Positions 9,453 to 19,212 of a stretch of 64,000 nt of DNA are shown here, piece by piece. The position numbers and the translations under genes were made by a program. The stretch is from Viridibacterium curvum (lineage in GTDB: Bacteria; Pseudomonadota; Gammaproteobacteria; Burkholderiales; Rhodocyclaceae): the NCBI RefSeq assembly GCF_039544165.1, contig NZ_BAABLD010000005.1:186001-250000 (forward strand). The letters run 5' to 3'. Each line of letters begins with the position of its first letter. Position 1 is the stretch's first letter. The notes below the pieces were generated by a model, which was not told the DNA's origin, did not search any database, and was given only the letters and a program-made list of their open reading frames with translations.

Positions 9453-10244
9453 TTACTTTGCTTCGGTACCGGTTTCAGCTGCGCTGAGCTGGCGCCACAC
9501 TTCACGGGCGATGGGTAGCAGCTTGTCGCGCTCCAGATCGCCCGACAGCGCGTAGCCGACGCGGTCGTCGAGCCAGTAGAAGACGCTGACCTTGCCCTCG
9601 CGTGCGAACTCGAAGGAGCTGTCCGGCACATCACCTTTCTGGGTGCGCAGGTGCAGGGTCAGGCGCTGACCATCTGCGTTCTGGAACATGAACTGGGCGA
9701 CCGGCCCGGTCTCGCTGGGCAGCATGCGGCCACCCATCAGCTCGTAGCCCAGGGGGCCGAGCCGCGGCACCTTGAGCGGGCGATCGAGACGACGCGACAG
9801 CCAGGTGACGAGGTGCGCCTCTTCAGCTGCCGCGACCTCGACCGCGTGGCGTTTCTCGGCCGTGTAGGTGGCGTGGGCGATGGCTGCGATGTGGGGCAGG
9901 GTTGCGGGTTCCGGCGCCACGTCGTGCTGTACATGGGCGGCCCAGCCTATGCCCACACCGATCACGAGCCAGGCAATGGCTGCGGCGTGGCGCAGTGGCG
10001 AGCGGTGGCTGGCGCGGCGGGCAGCGCGCAACAGGTGGGGCGGCACAGCGCCGTGCAGCACGGCGTCGTAGTGTGCGTGCAACACCTGGTTCTGCGCGCG
10101 CCAGGCGGCGATGCGCTGCTGCGCTTCCGGATCGTTGCGCAGGCGTTCGCCGGCACTGTCGCGGTCGTCGACGTCCAGCCTGTCGTCGACGTAGCGCAAC
10201 AAGGTGTCGTTGAGGGGCGAGATTTCGGGGTCGTTGCGCTTCAT
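9453..10244 (-). CDS. Membrane anti-sigma factor
   Basis: 263 residues with a short cytoplasmic N-terminal helical region (NDTLLRYVDDRLDVDDRDSAGERLRNDPEAQQRIAAW, an RsiW/anti-sigma N-domain-like pattern), one transmembrane helix (about 87-106, HAAAIAWLVIGVGIGWAAHV) and a periplasmic domain of about 155 residues. There is no HxxxCxxC zinc motif and no Cys in the cytoplasmic part, so it is not a thiol-zinc (ZAS) sensor; sensing must involve the periplasmic part or proteolysis. Its ATG overlaps the sigma factor stop (ATGA), the normal arrangement for a cognate pair. Confidence 0.88.
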   Translation of the reverse strand: MKRNDPEISPLNDTLLRYVDDRLDVDDRDSAGERLRNDPEAQQRIAAWRAQNQVLHAHYDAVLHGAVPPHLLRAARRASHRSPLRHAAAIAWLVIGVGIGWAAHVQHDVAPEPATLPHIAAIAHATYTAEKRHAVEVAAAEEAHLVTWLSRRLDRPLKVPRLGPLGYELMGGRMLPSETGPVAQFMFQNADGQRLTLHLRTQKGDVPDSSFEFAREGKVSVFYWLDDRVGYALSGDLERDKLLPIAREVWRQLSAAETGTEAK

Positions 10245-10741
10245 TTGACGACCCTCAGGCGCGACACCCCGGCATCGGTCTGCAGGATGCTGCGCAGCTT
10301 CTCGCGAGCCCGGTACAGGCGCGACATGATGGTGCCTACCGGCACGCCGAGCACGCGAGCGGCCTCTTCGTAAGACAGTTCTTCCAGCGTGACCAGCAGC
10401 AGGGCCTCGCGTTGCTCCAGTGGCAGTTGCTGCAGCGCACGATCAAGATCGCGCAGCATCAGTCCGTCTTCCTGCTCGCTGCGCGTAGCGGCTTCGGGCA
10501 GGTCTTCATCGGCACGGTAGTCGAGGCGGCCCGCGTTGCGCAGCTGGTTCACGAAGACGTTGTGCATGATCGTGAACAACCAGGCGCGCAGGTTGCCGGG
10601 GCGCCACAGGGGCCAACGCGAGAGTGCCCGCTCTATGCAGTCCTGCACGAGATCATCGGCGCGGGAGCTGTCACCAGTCAGTGCCCGGGCGTAGCGGCGC
10701 AAGCGGGGAATTTCGGCAACGATGTCCTGCTGGGTATGCAT
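10241..10741 (-). CDS. ECF-subfamily RNA polymerase sigma factor
   Basis: 166 residues from the ATG at 10741 (MHTQQDIVAEIPRLRRYARALTG). Region 2 is seen in ADDLVQDCIERALSRWPLW...LRAWLFTIMHNVFVNQLR, region 4 in LPLEQREALLLVTLEELSYEEAARVLGVPVGTIMSRLYRAREKLR. An open frame extends about 50 residues upstream but without sigma homology. First gene of the apparent operon sigma/anti-sigma/msrP/msrQ/araC/yceI, all on one strand with gaps under 55 bases. Autoregulation from the 10742-10900 region is likely but I could not identify a promoter consensus. Confidence 0.95.
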   Translation of the reverse strand: MHTQQDIVAEIPRLRRYARALTGDSSRADDLVQDCIERALSRWPLWRPGNLRAWLFTIMHNVFVNQLRNAGRLDYRADEDLPEAATRSEQEDGLMLRDLDRALQQLPLEQREALLLVTLEELSYEEAARVLGVPVGTIMSRLYRAREKLRSILQTDAGVSRLRVVK

Positions 10742-11021
10742 GGGATAATCGGCTGGCGCGAAGCGGTTTGCGGTCAAACCGCAGGAATGGGATTGATCGT
10801 AGCAGGTCGCGCGCTGCGCGGGCTTGCCGATAGCCCGTATGTTGCGATGCGGAATGCTGGCGCATCGTACGTAAGAGAGGTGTAAGTTCGACTGCATTTA
10901 ATCGGCGCCAAAGCGACATGCCGGATAAACACCTGGAACCGGTCCGGAATTCCGGTCAGCAAGCGTTGTTTCCGCTGCGGCCCTGAATACGGTTTGCTCG
11001 CCATAACCAAGGAGACTCAAG

Positions 11022-13007
<1,986 letters not shown>

Positions 13008-13049
13008 GGCGAACTGACGGGTGCGCGGGGGCATGCCCGGAGTCTGGCG

Positions 13050-15146
13050 ATGAGCCCGACCTCGCTGCGCGTACTCGGCATACCCTTGCTCGCCGCTGCA
13101 TTGGCGGCCGGGCTGGCGGCATTCGGGCTGGTGGTCACGCTGCAGTTGCTGCCCGCTGATCTGCAGGAGGCAGCGGCTGCTGCGCTGGCGCAGCGTCGTG
13201 GCACCTTCGTGATGCTGGCGATCCTGCTTGCCGGTGCGGCGGCATGGCTGACCTGGTTGTGGCAGCAACGTCGTTGGCAACAGGTGCTGCGTCTGGCCGA
13301 GGCGGTGTCCCTGCTCGGGCAACCCGCAGCCCCGACGGACATCGCAACGCCGGAGAGCCTGGCCCCGCTGGGCGCGGCCATCAATCGTCTCGCGGCTGCG
13401 CAGCGTACTCTGCTGGGCGGGCAGCAGGCCGCCATTGAGGCAGCGCGCAACGATACGGAGCGGGAGCGGGCGCGGTTGGCGGCTCTCGTTGATGATCTTG
13501 ATGAAGCCATCGTGGTGTGCAATGCCGAGGCGCGGGTATTGCTCTACAACCGCCGAGCGGCGCGGTTGTTCGAGGGCACTGGACGACTGGGGCTGGGGCG
13601 CGATCTGTCTTCGCTGGTCGATGCTTCACAGCTTGCGCTGGTACGCGACCGCTTTGCCCAGCCCGGCGCTCGTCGTACGCCACAGCGCTTCATGATGACC
13701 ACGCCGGCCGGGCGTCTGGTGCGCCTGCGTATCTCGCCATTGCTGGATGTGTCGGCCCTGATCGGCTTGATCGTGCTGGCCGACGATGTGACGACCGAGG
13801 CTGAGCTCGCGGGGCGTCGCCAGCAGGCTTTGCAGACACTGGCAGACCGTCAACAGGCCGGGCTTGCGGCGTTGCTCCAGCAGCTGCGGCGGATCACGCA
13901 GGGTGTGGACCTCCCCTCTGCTGCGCAGCAGGATTTCGATGCCTTTGGCGAGGCAAGCTCCGCGCTGAGCAGTCAGTTGGGGCAGGCTTTGCGCGACGTG
14001 TCGCTGTGGGGACAGGGCGTTGTCTTGCGCGACGATATGCGCGCGCTGGACCTGCTGCGTGCAGCACAGCGTCGTATCGAGTCGCGCCTCGGGCTGGCTG
14101 TGCATCTGGAGGCGGTCGACTCGGTCGGCGGCGTGTCGGTGGATAGCTTCCTGATGACGCAGGTGCTCACTTTTCTTGCCGTCCGGATCAGTGAGGCTTG
14201 TGATCCGCGCAGCGTGGCGCTGACGCTGCACGCCAGCGATGACAAGCTATTGCTGGGACTGCGTTGGGCAGGTACTGCGCTGTCGCAGGAATCGGCACTG
14301 GGCTGGGAGCTGGAGCCTTTGCGCCTTGGCGGCGAGGCGTCAAACCTGTCGGTGCGCGAGGTGTTGCGACAGCACGATACGGAGCTGCGTTACGAGCGAC
14401 ATCTGGCGGCCACCGAGTCGTGCTTCAGTTTTGCGTTGCCTGTGCTGACGGTTGCCGACCCTGTTGCCGAAGAAGAGGCTGTCAGCCGCCGCGATGTGGC
14501 GTGTGACTTTGCCCTGTTGGGCTGGCAGGGGAGTGCGGCCGCGGATGAGCGCATGCTGGCTGACCTTGCTTTTACGGTGTTCGATACCGAGACCACCGGA
14601 CTCGATACGGCTCACGACGAGATCATCCAGATTGGTGCGTTACGCATCCTGCGTGGCAAGTTGCTGCGTGACGAGTGCTTCAACAGGTTTGCCGATACTG
14701 CGCGCGAGATATCGCCCGCCTCGCTGCGCATCCACGGCATTTCGCGCGAGCGCTTGCGGGGCCAGCCGGGCATTGCCGAGGTATTGCGGGGGTTTCATGA
14801 TTTCGCTGCAGACAGTGTGCTGGTGGGGCATAACGTGGCGTTTGACATGCGCTTTTTGCAGCGCCTCGAAGTGTCGACGGGTTTGCGTTTCGACCACGCC
14901 GTGCTCGACACGATGTTGTTGTCCAGCATCCTGCACCCCAATCAGGCGTCGCACTCGCTGGAGGCGATTGCCGAGCGTTTCGGTGTCAGCGTGGTTGGCC
15001 GGCACGACGCACTGGCCGATGCCACGATGACGGCCCGTATCTTCATCTGCATGATTCCGCTGCTGGCGGAGCGGGGTATCCGCACGCTGTCCGACGCACG
15101 TCTTGCTCAACAGGAGAGTCGCCATGCGCAGATCCGTTACGGATGA
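13050..15146 (+). CDS. Membrane PAS-like sensor fused to DnaQ-type 3'-5' exonuclease
   Basis: 698 residues. Two transmembrane helices (about 8-36 and 47-70) are followed by a linker, a PAS-like domain (about 140-255; LVDDLDEAIVVCNAEARVLLYNRRAARLFEG) and a region loosely like a histidine-kinase body with no clear catalytic boxes. The C-terminal 190 residues form a DEDDh exonuclease: FDTETTG (Asp512, Glu514), GHNVAFD and HDALADA. It is thus unlike the polymerase III epsilon subunit in architecture despite the usual name. It lies between acs and the CBS/DUF294 gene whose start it overlaps, so a role in acetate signalling is inferred. Whether the nuclease acts on DNA, RNA or a nucleotide signal is unknown. 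Confidence 0.85.
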   Translation: MSPTSLRVLGIPLLAAALAAGLAAFGLVVTLQLLPADLQEAAAAALAQRRGTFVMLAILLAGAAAWLTWLWQQRRWQQVLRLAEAVSLLGQPAAPTDIATPESLAPLGAAINRLAAAQRTLLGGQQAAIEAARNDTERERARLAALVDDLDEAIVVCNAEARVLLYNRRAARLFEGTGRLGLGRDLSSLVDASQLALVRDRFAQPGARRTPQRFMMTTPAGRLVRLRISPLLDVSALIGLIVLADDVTTEAELAGRRQQALQTLADRQQAGLAALLQQLRRITQGVDLPSAAQQDFDAFGEASSALSSQLGQALRDVSLWGQGVVLRDDMRALDLLRAAQRRIESRLGLAVHLEAVDSVGGVSVDSFLMTQVLTFLAVRISEACDPRSVALTLHASDDKLLLGLRWAGTALSQESALGWELEPLRLGGEASNLSVREVLRQHDTELRYERHLAATESCFSFALPVLTVADPVAEEEAVSRRDVACDFALLGWQGSAAADERMLADLAFTVFDTETTGLDTAHDEIIQIGALRILRGKLLRDECFNRFADTAREISPASLRIHGISRERLRGQPGIAEVLRGFHDFAADSVLVGHNVAFDMRFLQRLEVSTGLRFDHAVLDTMLLSSILHPNQASHSLEAIAERFGVSVVGRHDALADATMTARIFICMIPLLAERGIRTLSDARLAQQESRHAQIRYG

Positions 15147-16584
15147 GGAGAGCCTGTCGTCGTTCTCGCTCTACGAGCCCCTGCGTGGACTGATCCGGCG
15201 CTCGCCGGTGGTCTATCCGCGTGGTACACCGCTGCGCGTGCCGGTCGAGCGCATGTACGCCGATCGTATCGGTTCTGTTGTGGTGGCTGATCCGCGCGAA
15301 CTGCGTCCGCAGGGCATCGTTACCTTCAGCGATCTGCTGGGCCGCGTCGTACTGCCGGGCGCCGATCTGTCGGCACCAATCGAGTCGGCGATGGATGAGC
15401 ACCCCTTGTGCCTCTCGGCAGATGCCACGGCGCACGATGCCATGCTGGCGATGGGACGTTGCTCGGCCCGCTACGTGCTGGTGATGGAGCGCGACGGCAG
15501 GCTGCTGGGTGTTGTGTCGCGAGGCGACGTGTATGGGGCGCAGAAGATCGTGCCGGAGGACGTCGTCAACCCCTTGATCTCGGCGCGCACCAGTGGGGAG
15601 TTGGTGGATGCAGCCGCGCATGCCCGGCACTTCGTCAAACGGTTGATCAGCCAGGGGCTGGGGGCCAGCCAGGTGATCCAGTGGGCGACTTCGCTCAACG
15701 ATTTCGTCGGCTCGCAGGCGGTGGTGCTCATGAAAGCGCGCTTCGAGCTGCCCGCTGTGTGCTGGAGCTGGATGGCCTTTGGGTCGGAGGGCCGGTTCGA
15801 GCAGACTCTCTCGACAGACCAGGACAACGGCATCATCTTCGAGATGGCCGAGGGTGAAGACCCTGAGCCCGTGCGGCAGGCGCTGCTGCCGTTTGCGCAG
15901 GCGGTGAACCAGTTGCTCGACGAGTGCGGCTTTCCGCTATGTCGCGGTCAGATCATGGCGGGCAATGCCGAACAATGCCTGTCGGATCATGAATGGCGGG
16001 CGCGCTTCGAGCGCTGGATCAGCGTGCGGGACCCGAAGGCCCTGCTCAACGCCAGTATCTTCTTCGATTTCCGTGCCATTCATGGCGATGGCGGCATTGT
16101 GGACAGGTTGCGCAGCTGGTTGCTCGAACGCGTTGCGGCGCAGCCCGTCTTTCTGCGCATGCTGGCGGCCAATGCGCTGGAGAGTGCGCCGCCGCTGGGT
16201 CTGTTGCGCGCCTTTGTGCTTGAGCGCAAGGGGGCGGTGCCCGGCACCATCGATCTGAAGAAGAGCGGGGTGCGGCCTTGTGTGGATGCGGCGCGCATTT
16301 TCGCGCTCTCGCAAGGGATTGCAGCGACAAGCACGGTGGAGCGCCTGCGCGCCGTTGCGGCAAGCCCTGCGTTTGCCGGTGAGGATCTGCAGGCGGCGAT
16401 TGACGGTTTCCTGTTCGTGCAGCATTTGCGTTTGCGCAACCAGCAGCAGCATGGTGGCAACGAGAGTCTCGCCAACCGGCTGGATCCCTACAAACTGAAT
16501 CGCCTGGAGCGCCATATCCTGCGCCACGCCTTCCGGCAGATCAAGCAACTGCAGCAGCGGTTGCGCGTGGACTATCGACTATGA
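15124..16584 (+). CDS. CBS-pair / DUF294 nucleotidyltransferase-like protein
   Basis: 486 residues. A CBS pair occupies about 25-160 (RIGSVVVADPRELRPQGIVT; AMDEHPLCLSADATAHDAM; YVLVMERDGRLLGVVSRGD). The DUF294 nucleotidyltransferase-like domain follows (AFGSEGRFEQTLSTDQDNGIIF), then a helical C-terminal substrate-binding domain. The family is related to GlnD/GlnE-type transferases, but a target is not known. AGGAG precedes the ATG at 15124, which lies inside the exonuclease gene (23-base overlap). The gene ends 16 bases before the symporter, consistent with control of acetate uptake or metabolism. Confidence 0.9.
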   Translation: MRRSVTDEESLSSFSLYEPLRGLIRRSPVVYPRGTPLRVPVERMYADRIGSVVVADPRELRPQGIVTFSDLLGRVVLPGADLSAPIESAMDEHPLCLSADATAHDAMLAMGRCSARYVLVMERDGRLLGVVSRGDVYGAQKIVPEDVVNPLISARTSGELVDAAAHARHFVKRLISQGLGASQVIQWATSLNDFVGSQAVVLMKARFELPAVCWSWMAFGSEGRFEQTLSTDQDNGIIFEMAEGEDPEPVRQALLPFAQAVNQLLDECGFPLCRGQIMAGNAEQCLSDHEWRARFERWISVRDPKALLNASIFFDFRAIHGDGGIVDRLRSWLLERVAAQPVFLRMLAANALESAPPLGLLRAFVLERKGAVPGTIDLKKSGVRPCVDAARIFALSQGIAATSTVERLRAVAASPAFAGEDLQAAIDGFLFVQHLRLRNQQQHGGNESLANRLDPYKLNRLERHILRHAFRQIKQLQQRLRVDYRL

Positions 16585-16600
16585 GGACCGGTGAGACGCG

Positions 16601-18604
16601 ATGAGCGATTACGGCCGCAACTATTTCATCTTCTTCATCGGTTTCGCACTGTTCGTGGTGGCGATGGCCGTTGGTGAGCAACTGGGTGTGCCGCTGGGCT
16701 GGATTGGCTATGCCTTCCTGCTTGCGACCATCTTCATGTACGCGGTGATCGGCGTGCTCGGACGCACAGCCGATGTCAGCGAGTACTACGTGGCCGGGCG
16801 GCGTATTCCAGCGCTGTATAACGGCATGGCCACCGCGTCGGACTGGATGAGCGCAGCCTCGTTCATCGGGCTGGCGGGTACCCTGTACGTGGCGGGTTTC
16901 GACGGATTGGCTTTCGTCATGGGCTGGACCGGAGGCTATGTGCTGGTAAGCCTTCTGCTGGCGCCTTATCTGCGGCGCTTCGGCGAGTACACGATTCCCG
17001 ATTTTCTGGGTGCGCGTTACGAAGGCACGGCGCCGCGCCTGCTGGGTGTGGCGGCGGTAGTGATCACGAGCTTCGTCTACGTGGTGGCGCAGATCTATGG
17101 CGTGGGCCTCATCACCAGTCGCTTTGCCGGCATCGAGTTTTCGATAGGTGTGTTCGTTGGCCTGGCAGGCGTGCTGGTGTGTTCCTTCCTGGGCGGCATG
17201 CGTGCGATCACCTGGACGCAGGTGGCGCAGTACCTCGTGATCATCGTGGCCTACCTGACGCCCGTGGTGCTGATGTCCTGGAAAACGACCGACAGCCCCA
17301 TCCCTCAGCTGGCCTATGGTCGCGTGCTGGAAAAACTGGGCGAGGAGGAGCAGCGCTTGCTCGCTTCGCCGCTGGAGCAGCAGGCGCGCGATGCACTCGT
17401 CAAGCGTGCCGATGAGCTCAAGCAACGCATTGCGGGATTGCCGGACTCTCTGGAGGCTGAGCGCAAGCTACTTATCGACCGACTTGAATACCTGCAGGAT
17501 GCCAATGCCTCGGCGCGCGACATCGCCAACGCGCAGCGCCAGCTGCGGGCCTTGCCCGGTGACGCCAAGACGGCGCGTGTGCAGTGGGAGGCCGATTACC
17601 GCGATGTCGTCAGTCGCTCGCATGGCCCGGCGCCGCATGCGCAGGCCTACGCATCTGACGGGCAGGACAGTGCGGCCCAGCGCAACAACTTCATTGCCCT
17701 GGTCTTTGTGCTGATGATCGGGACGGCCGGGCTGCCCCACGTGCTGACGCGCTACTACACGACGCCAGGGGTGTCAGCCGCGCGCAAGTCGGTGTTCTGG
17801 TCCTTGCTGTTCATCCTGTTGCTGTACGTGACGGCGCCGGCCTATGCGGTATTTGCCAAGTGGGAGGTCTACCACCATCTGGTTGGCACCCCGATTTCCG
17901 AGTTACCGGCCTGGATCAATTCATGGGGCAAGGTGGGGCTGGTCAGTGTCGAAGACCTCAACCTCGATGGCGTATTGCAGCTGGCGGAACTGTCCATTCA
18001 CCCTGACGTAATCGTGCTGGCAACGCCCGAGATCGCGGGCTTGCCGTACTTTGTCTCCGGGTTGGTGGCGGCGGGAGGGCTGGCGGCCGCGCTGTCGACA
18101 GCGGACGGCTTGCTGTTGTCGATCAGCAGTGCGTTGTCGCACGACGTTTACTTCAAGATCATGAATCCGCAAGCAGCGACCCAGCGTCGCCTGCTGGTTT
18201 CCAAGGCTACCCTGATGGTGGTGGCCATGCTGGCGGCCATCGTCGCGACACTGCGGCCAGACAGCATCCTGTTTACGGTGGGGTTTGCGTTCTCGATTGC
18301 TTCGTCGACGGTATTTCCCGTCATGGTCAGCGGCATCTTCTGGCGTCGGGCCAACAAGTGGGGCGCCATCGCCGCCATGATTGCCGGCCCGCTGGTCACC
18401 ATCATCTACGCGGTGCGCACGCATGGCTTCTTTGGTGGCAGCATGGCCAATGCCTGGTTCGATATCCAGCCCATTTCCAGCGGGGTATTCGGCGTTGTTG
18501 CGGGTTTTGTGGCGCTGGTGGTGGTCAGCCTGCTGACGCCACCGCCATCCGAGTCGGCTCGCAGCATGTTGGCGCGTCTCCGGGATGTGCCGGAAGAGCC
18601 CTGA
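16601..18604 (+). CDS. Sodium:solute symporter, acetate permease-like (VC_2705 type)
   Basis: 667 residues of the SSS family, with about 13 transmembrane helices and the family segment VSEYYVAGRRIPALYNGMATASDWMS. A hydrophilic insert of about 125 residues (about 245-365) rich in Glu, Arg, Ala and Leu interrupts the helices and is predicted coiled coil (QQARDALVKRADELKQRIAG). This layout fits the VC_2705 subfamily that accompanies DUF294/exonuclease genes. Acetate or another short acid is the likely substrate from its place after acs. GAGG/GTGAG precede the ATG. Confidence 0.92.
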   Translation: MSDYGRNYFIFFIGFALFVVAMAVGEQLGVPLGWIGYAFLLATIFMYAVIGVLGRTADVSEYYVAGRRIPALYNGMATASDWMSAASFIGLAGTLYVAGFDGLAFVMGWTGGYVLVSLLLAPYLRRFGEYTIPDFLGARYEGTAPRLLGVAAVVITSFVYVVAQIYGVGLITSRFAGIEFSIGVFVGLAGVLVCSFLGGMRAITWTQVAQYLVIIVAYLTPVVLMSWKTTDSPIPQLAYGRVLEKLGEEEQRLLASPLEQQARDALVKRADELKQRIAGLPDSLEAERKLLIDRLEYLQDANASARDIANAQRQLRALPGDAKTARVQWEADYRDVVSRSHGPAPHAQAYASDGQDSAAQRNNFIALVFVLMIGTAGLPHVLTRYYTTPGVSAARKSVFWSLLFILLLYVTAPAYAVFAKWEVYHHLVGTPISELPAWINSWGKVGLVSVEDLNLDGVLQLAELSIHPDVIVLATPEIAGLPYFVSGLVAAGGLAAALSTADGLLLSISSALSHDVYFKIMNPQAATQRRLLVSKATLMVVAMLAAIVATLRPDSILFTVGFAFSIASSTVFPVMVSGIFWRRANKWGAIAAMIAGPLVTIIYAVRTHGFFGGSMANAWFDIQPISSGVFGVVAGFVALVVVSLLTPPPSESARSMLARLRDVPEEP

Positions 18605-18670
18605 AAGGCCCGCCACAAGGGTATTGCGGCGGGGTGGTGGCCCCGGCTTCTCATCCCGCGCCTTCACTGC

Positions 18671-18676
18671 TACAAT
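18671..18676 (+). promoter_or_regulatory. Probable -10 box of the tRNA-Ser promoter
   Basis: TACAAT lies 15 bases before the tRNA. A weak -35 (TTCTCA, 18648-18653) is spaced 17 bases from it. Confidence 0.5.
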
Positions 18677-18690
18677 TCGCGCCCTTGTCC

Positions 18691-18781
18691 GGAGAGGTGG
18701 ATGAGTGGTTTAAGTCGCACGCCTGGAAAGCGTGTTCAGGATAATATCCTGACGGGGGTTCGAATCCCCCCCTCTCCGCCA
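18691..18781 (+). tRNA. tRNA-Ser (GGA)
   Basis: Cloverleaf with acceptor GGAGAGG pairing CCTCTCC (18771-18777), discriminator G and encoded CCA (18779-18781). The anticodon stem-loop CACGC-CTGGAAA-GCGTG gives anticodon GGA (reads UCC/UCU). The long variable arm (TCAGGATAATATCCTGA) and T arm GGGGG-TTCGAAT-CCCCC confirm the serine class. Confidence 0.97.
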
Positions 18782-18820
18782 CAACACTAAACGCGCCATG
18801 AGCGCGTTTTTTGTTGTCTG
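18763..18820 (+). repeat. Direct repeat copy A: tRNA-Ser 3' end plus terminator
   Basis: The last 16 bases of the tRNA, CCA, the spacer CACAACAC and the terminator form a unit of about 57 bases that recurs with few differences at 18956-19012. Confidence 0.8.
18791..18812 (+). terminator. Intrinsic terminator after tRNA-Ser
   Basis: ACGCGC (18791-18796) pairs with GCGCGT (18802-18807) around a 5-base loop, followed by a run of T. It sits 10 bases past the CCA end. Confidence 0.85.
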
Positions 18821-18955
18821 GATGTCTGCGCAGAACGCAGACGTCGGGGATGAGAACCCGCGGTTCGCTCGGCGAGCGAAGTCTCGCCGGATGCCGCCTG
18901 CGGCGGTCCCGAGCGAGAGCGAGGGATTGGGGATCGCCTCAAGGCGAGCCGCCAC

Positions 18956-19012
18956 AATTCCCCCTCTTCGCCACAACACATAAACGCGCCGCGAGCGCGT
19001 TTTTTGTTGTCT
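18956..19012 (+). repeat. Direct repeat copy B: tRNA-Ser 3' tail remnant plus terminator
   Basis: Imperfect copy of 18763-18820, same orientation, about 192 bases downstream. It keeps CCCCCTCTTCGCCACAACAC and a second full terminator (stem 18984-18989/18995-19000, then T run), but there is no tRNA body before it. The 135 bases between the copies are GC-rich with no gene. The pattern resembles the two ends of an integration site after loss of the element, or a partial tRNA gene duplication. Confidence 0.75.
18984..19005 (+). terminator. Second intrinsic terminator in the tRNA-Ser tail repeat
   Basis: ACGCGC (18984-18989) and GCGCGT (18995-19000) with a T run; near-identical to the one at 18791-18812. 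Confidence 0.75.
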
Positions 19013-19083
19013 GCACCCAGCGTCCACTGGCGCGCAGAGGCTTGTTTTTTGCGGCTCTTCACCATTTCTCTGGCTGGAAAAAA

Positions 19084-19119
19084 GCAATTCCTGTCAGGTC
19101 CTATAGCAATCCCTGTCAG
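19084..19119 (+). promoter_or_regulatory. Operator-like 14-base direct repeat upstream of the CE12 gene
   Basis: GCAATTCCTGTCAG (19084-19097) and GCAATCCCTGTCAG (19106-19119) differ at one base and are exactly 22 bases apart, two helical turns, so a dimeric regulator could bind both on one face. They lie about 95-130 bases before the esterase start. Confidence 0.45.
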
Positions 19120-19212
19120 CCCGCACAAATGCTTGTTACTTAAAGTCTGATCGCTAACGTGTTACCGGTGCCTAATGAAAAGAGAATGCACCGCTTCAAT
19201 GGAGTCGAGACG

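Noticed and set aside
10742..11021. A sigma-54 promoter (TGGC...TTGC) before acs
   Set aside because: The TGGCGCG and TTTGC near 10753-10771 have the wrong spacing between GG and GC (13 instead of 10 bases).
13029..13041. GCATGCCCGG recurs at 13031, 45241 and, inverted, 52441 in gene gaps
   Set aside because: Only ten bases long and not part of larger repeats; three copies in 64 kb of GC-rich DNA are not convincing as a repeat family.
18605..18690. CCCGCC...GGCGGG pairing after the symporter gene as a terminator
   Set aside because: No T run and a long loop; may fold, but not supported as an intrinsic terminator.
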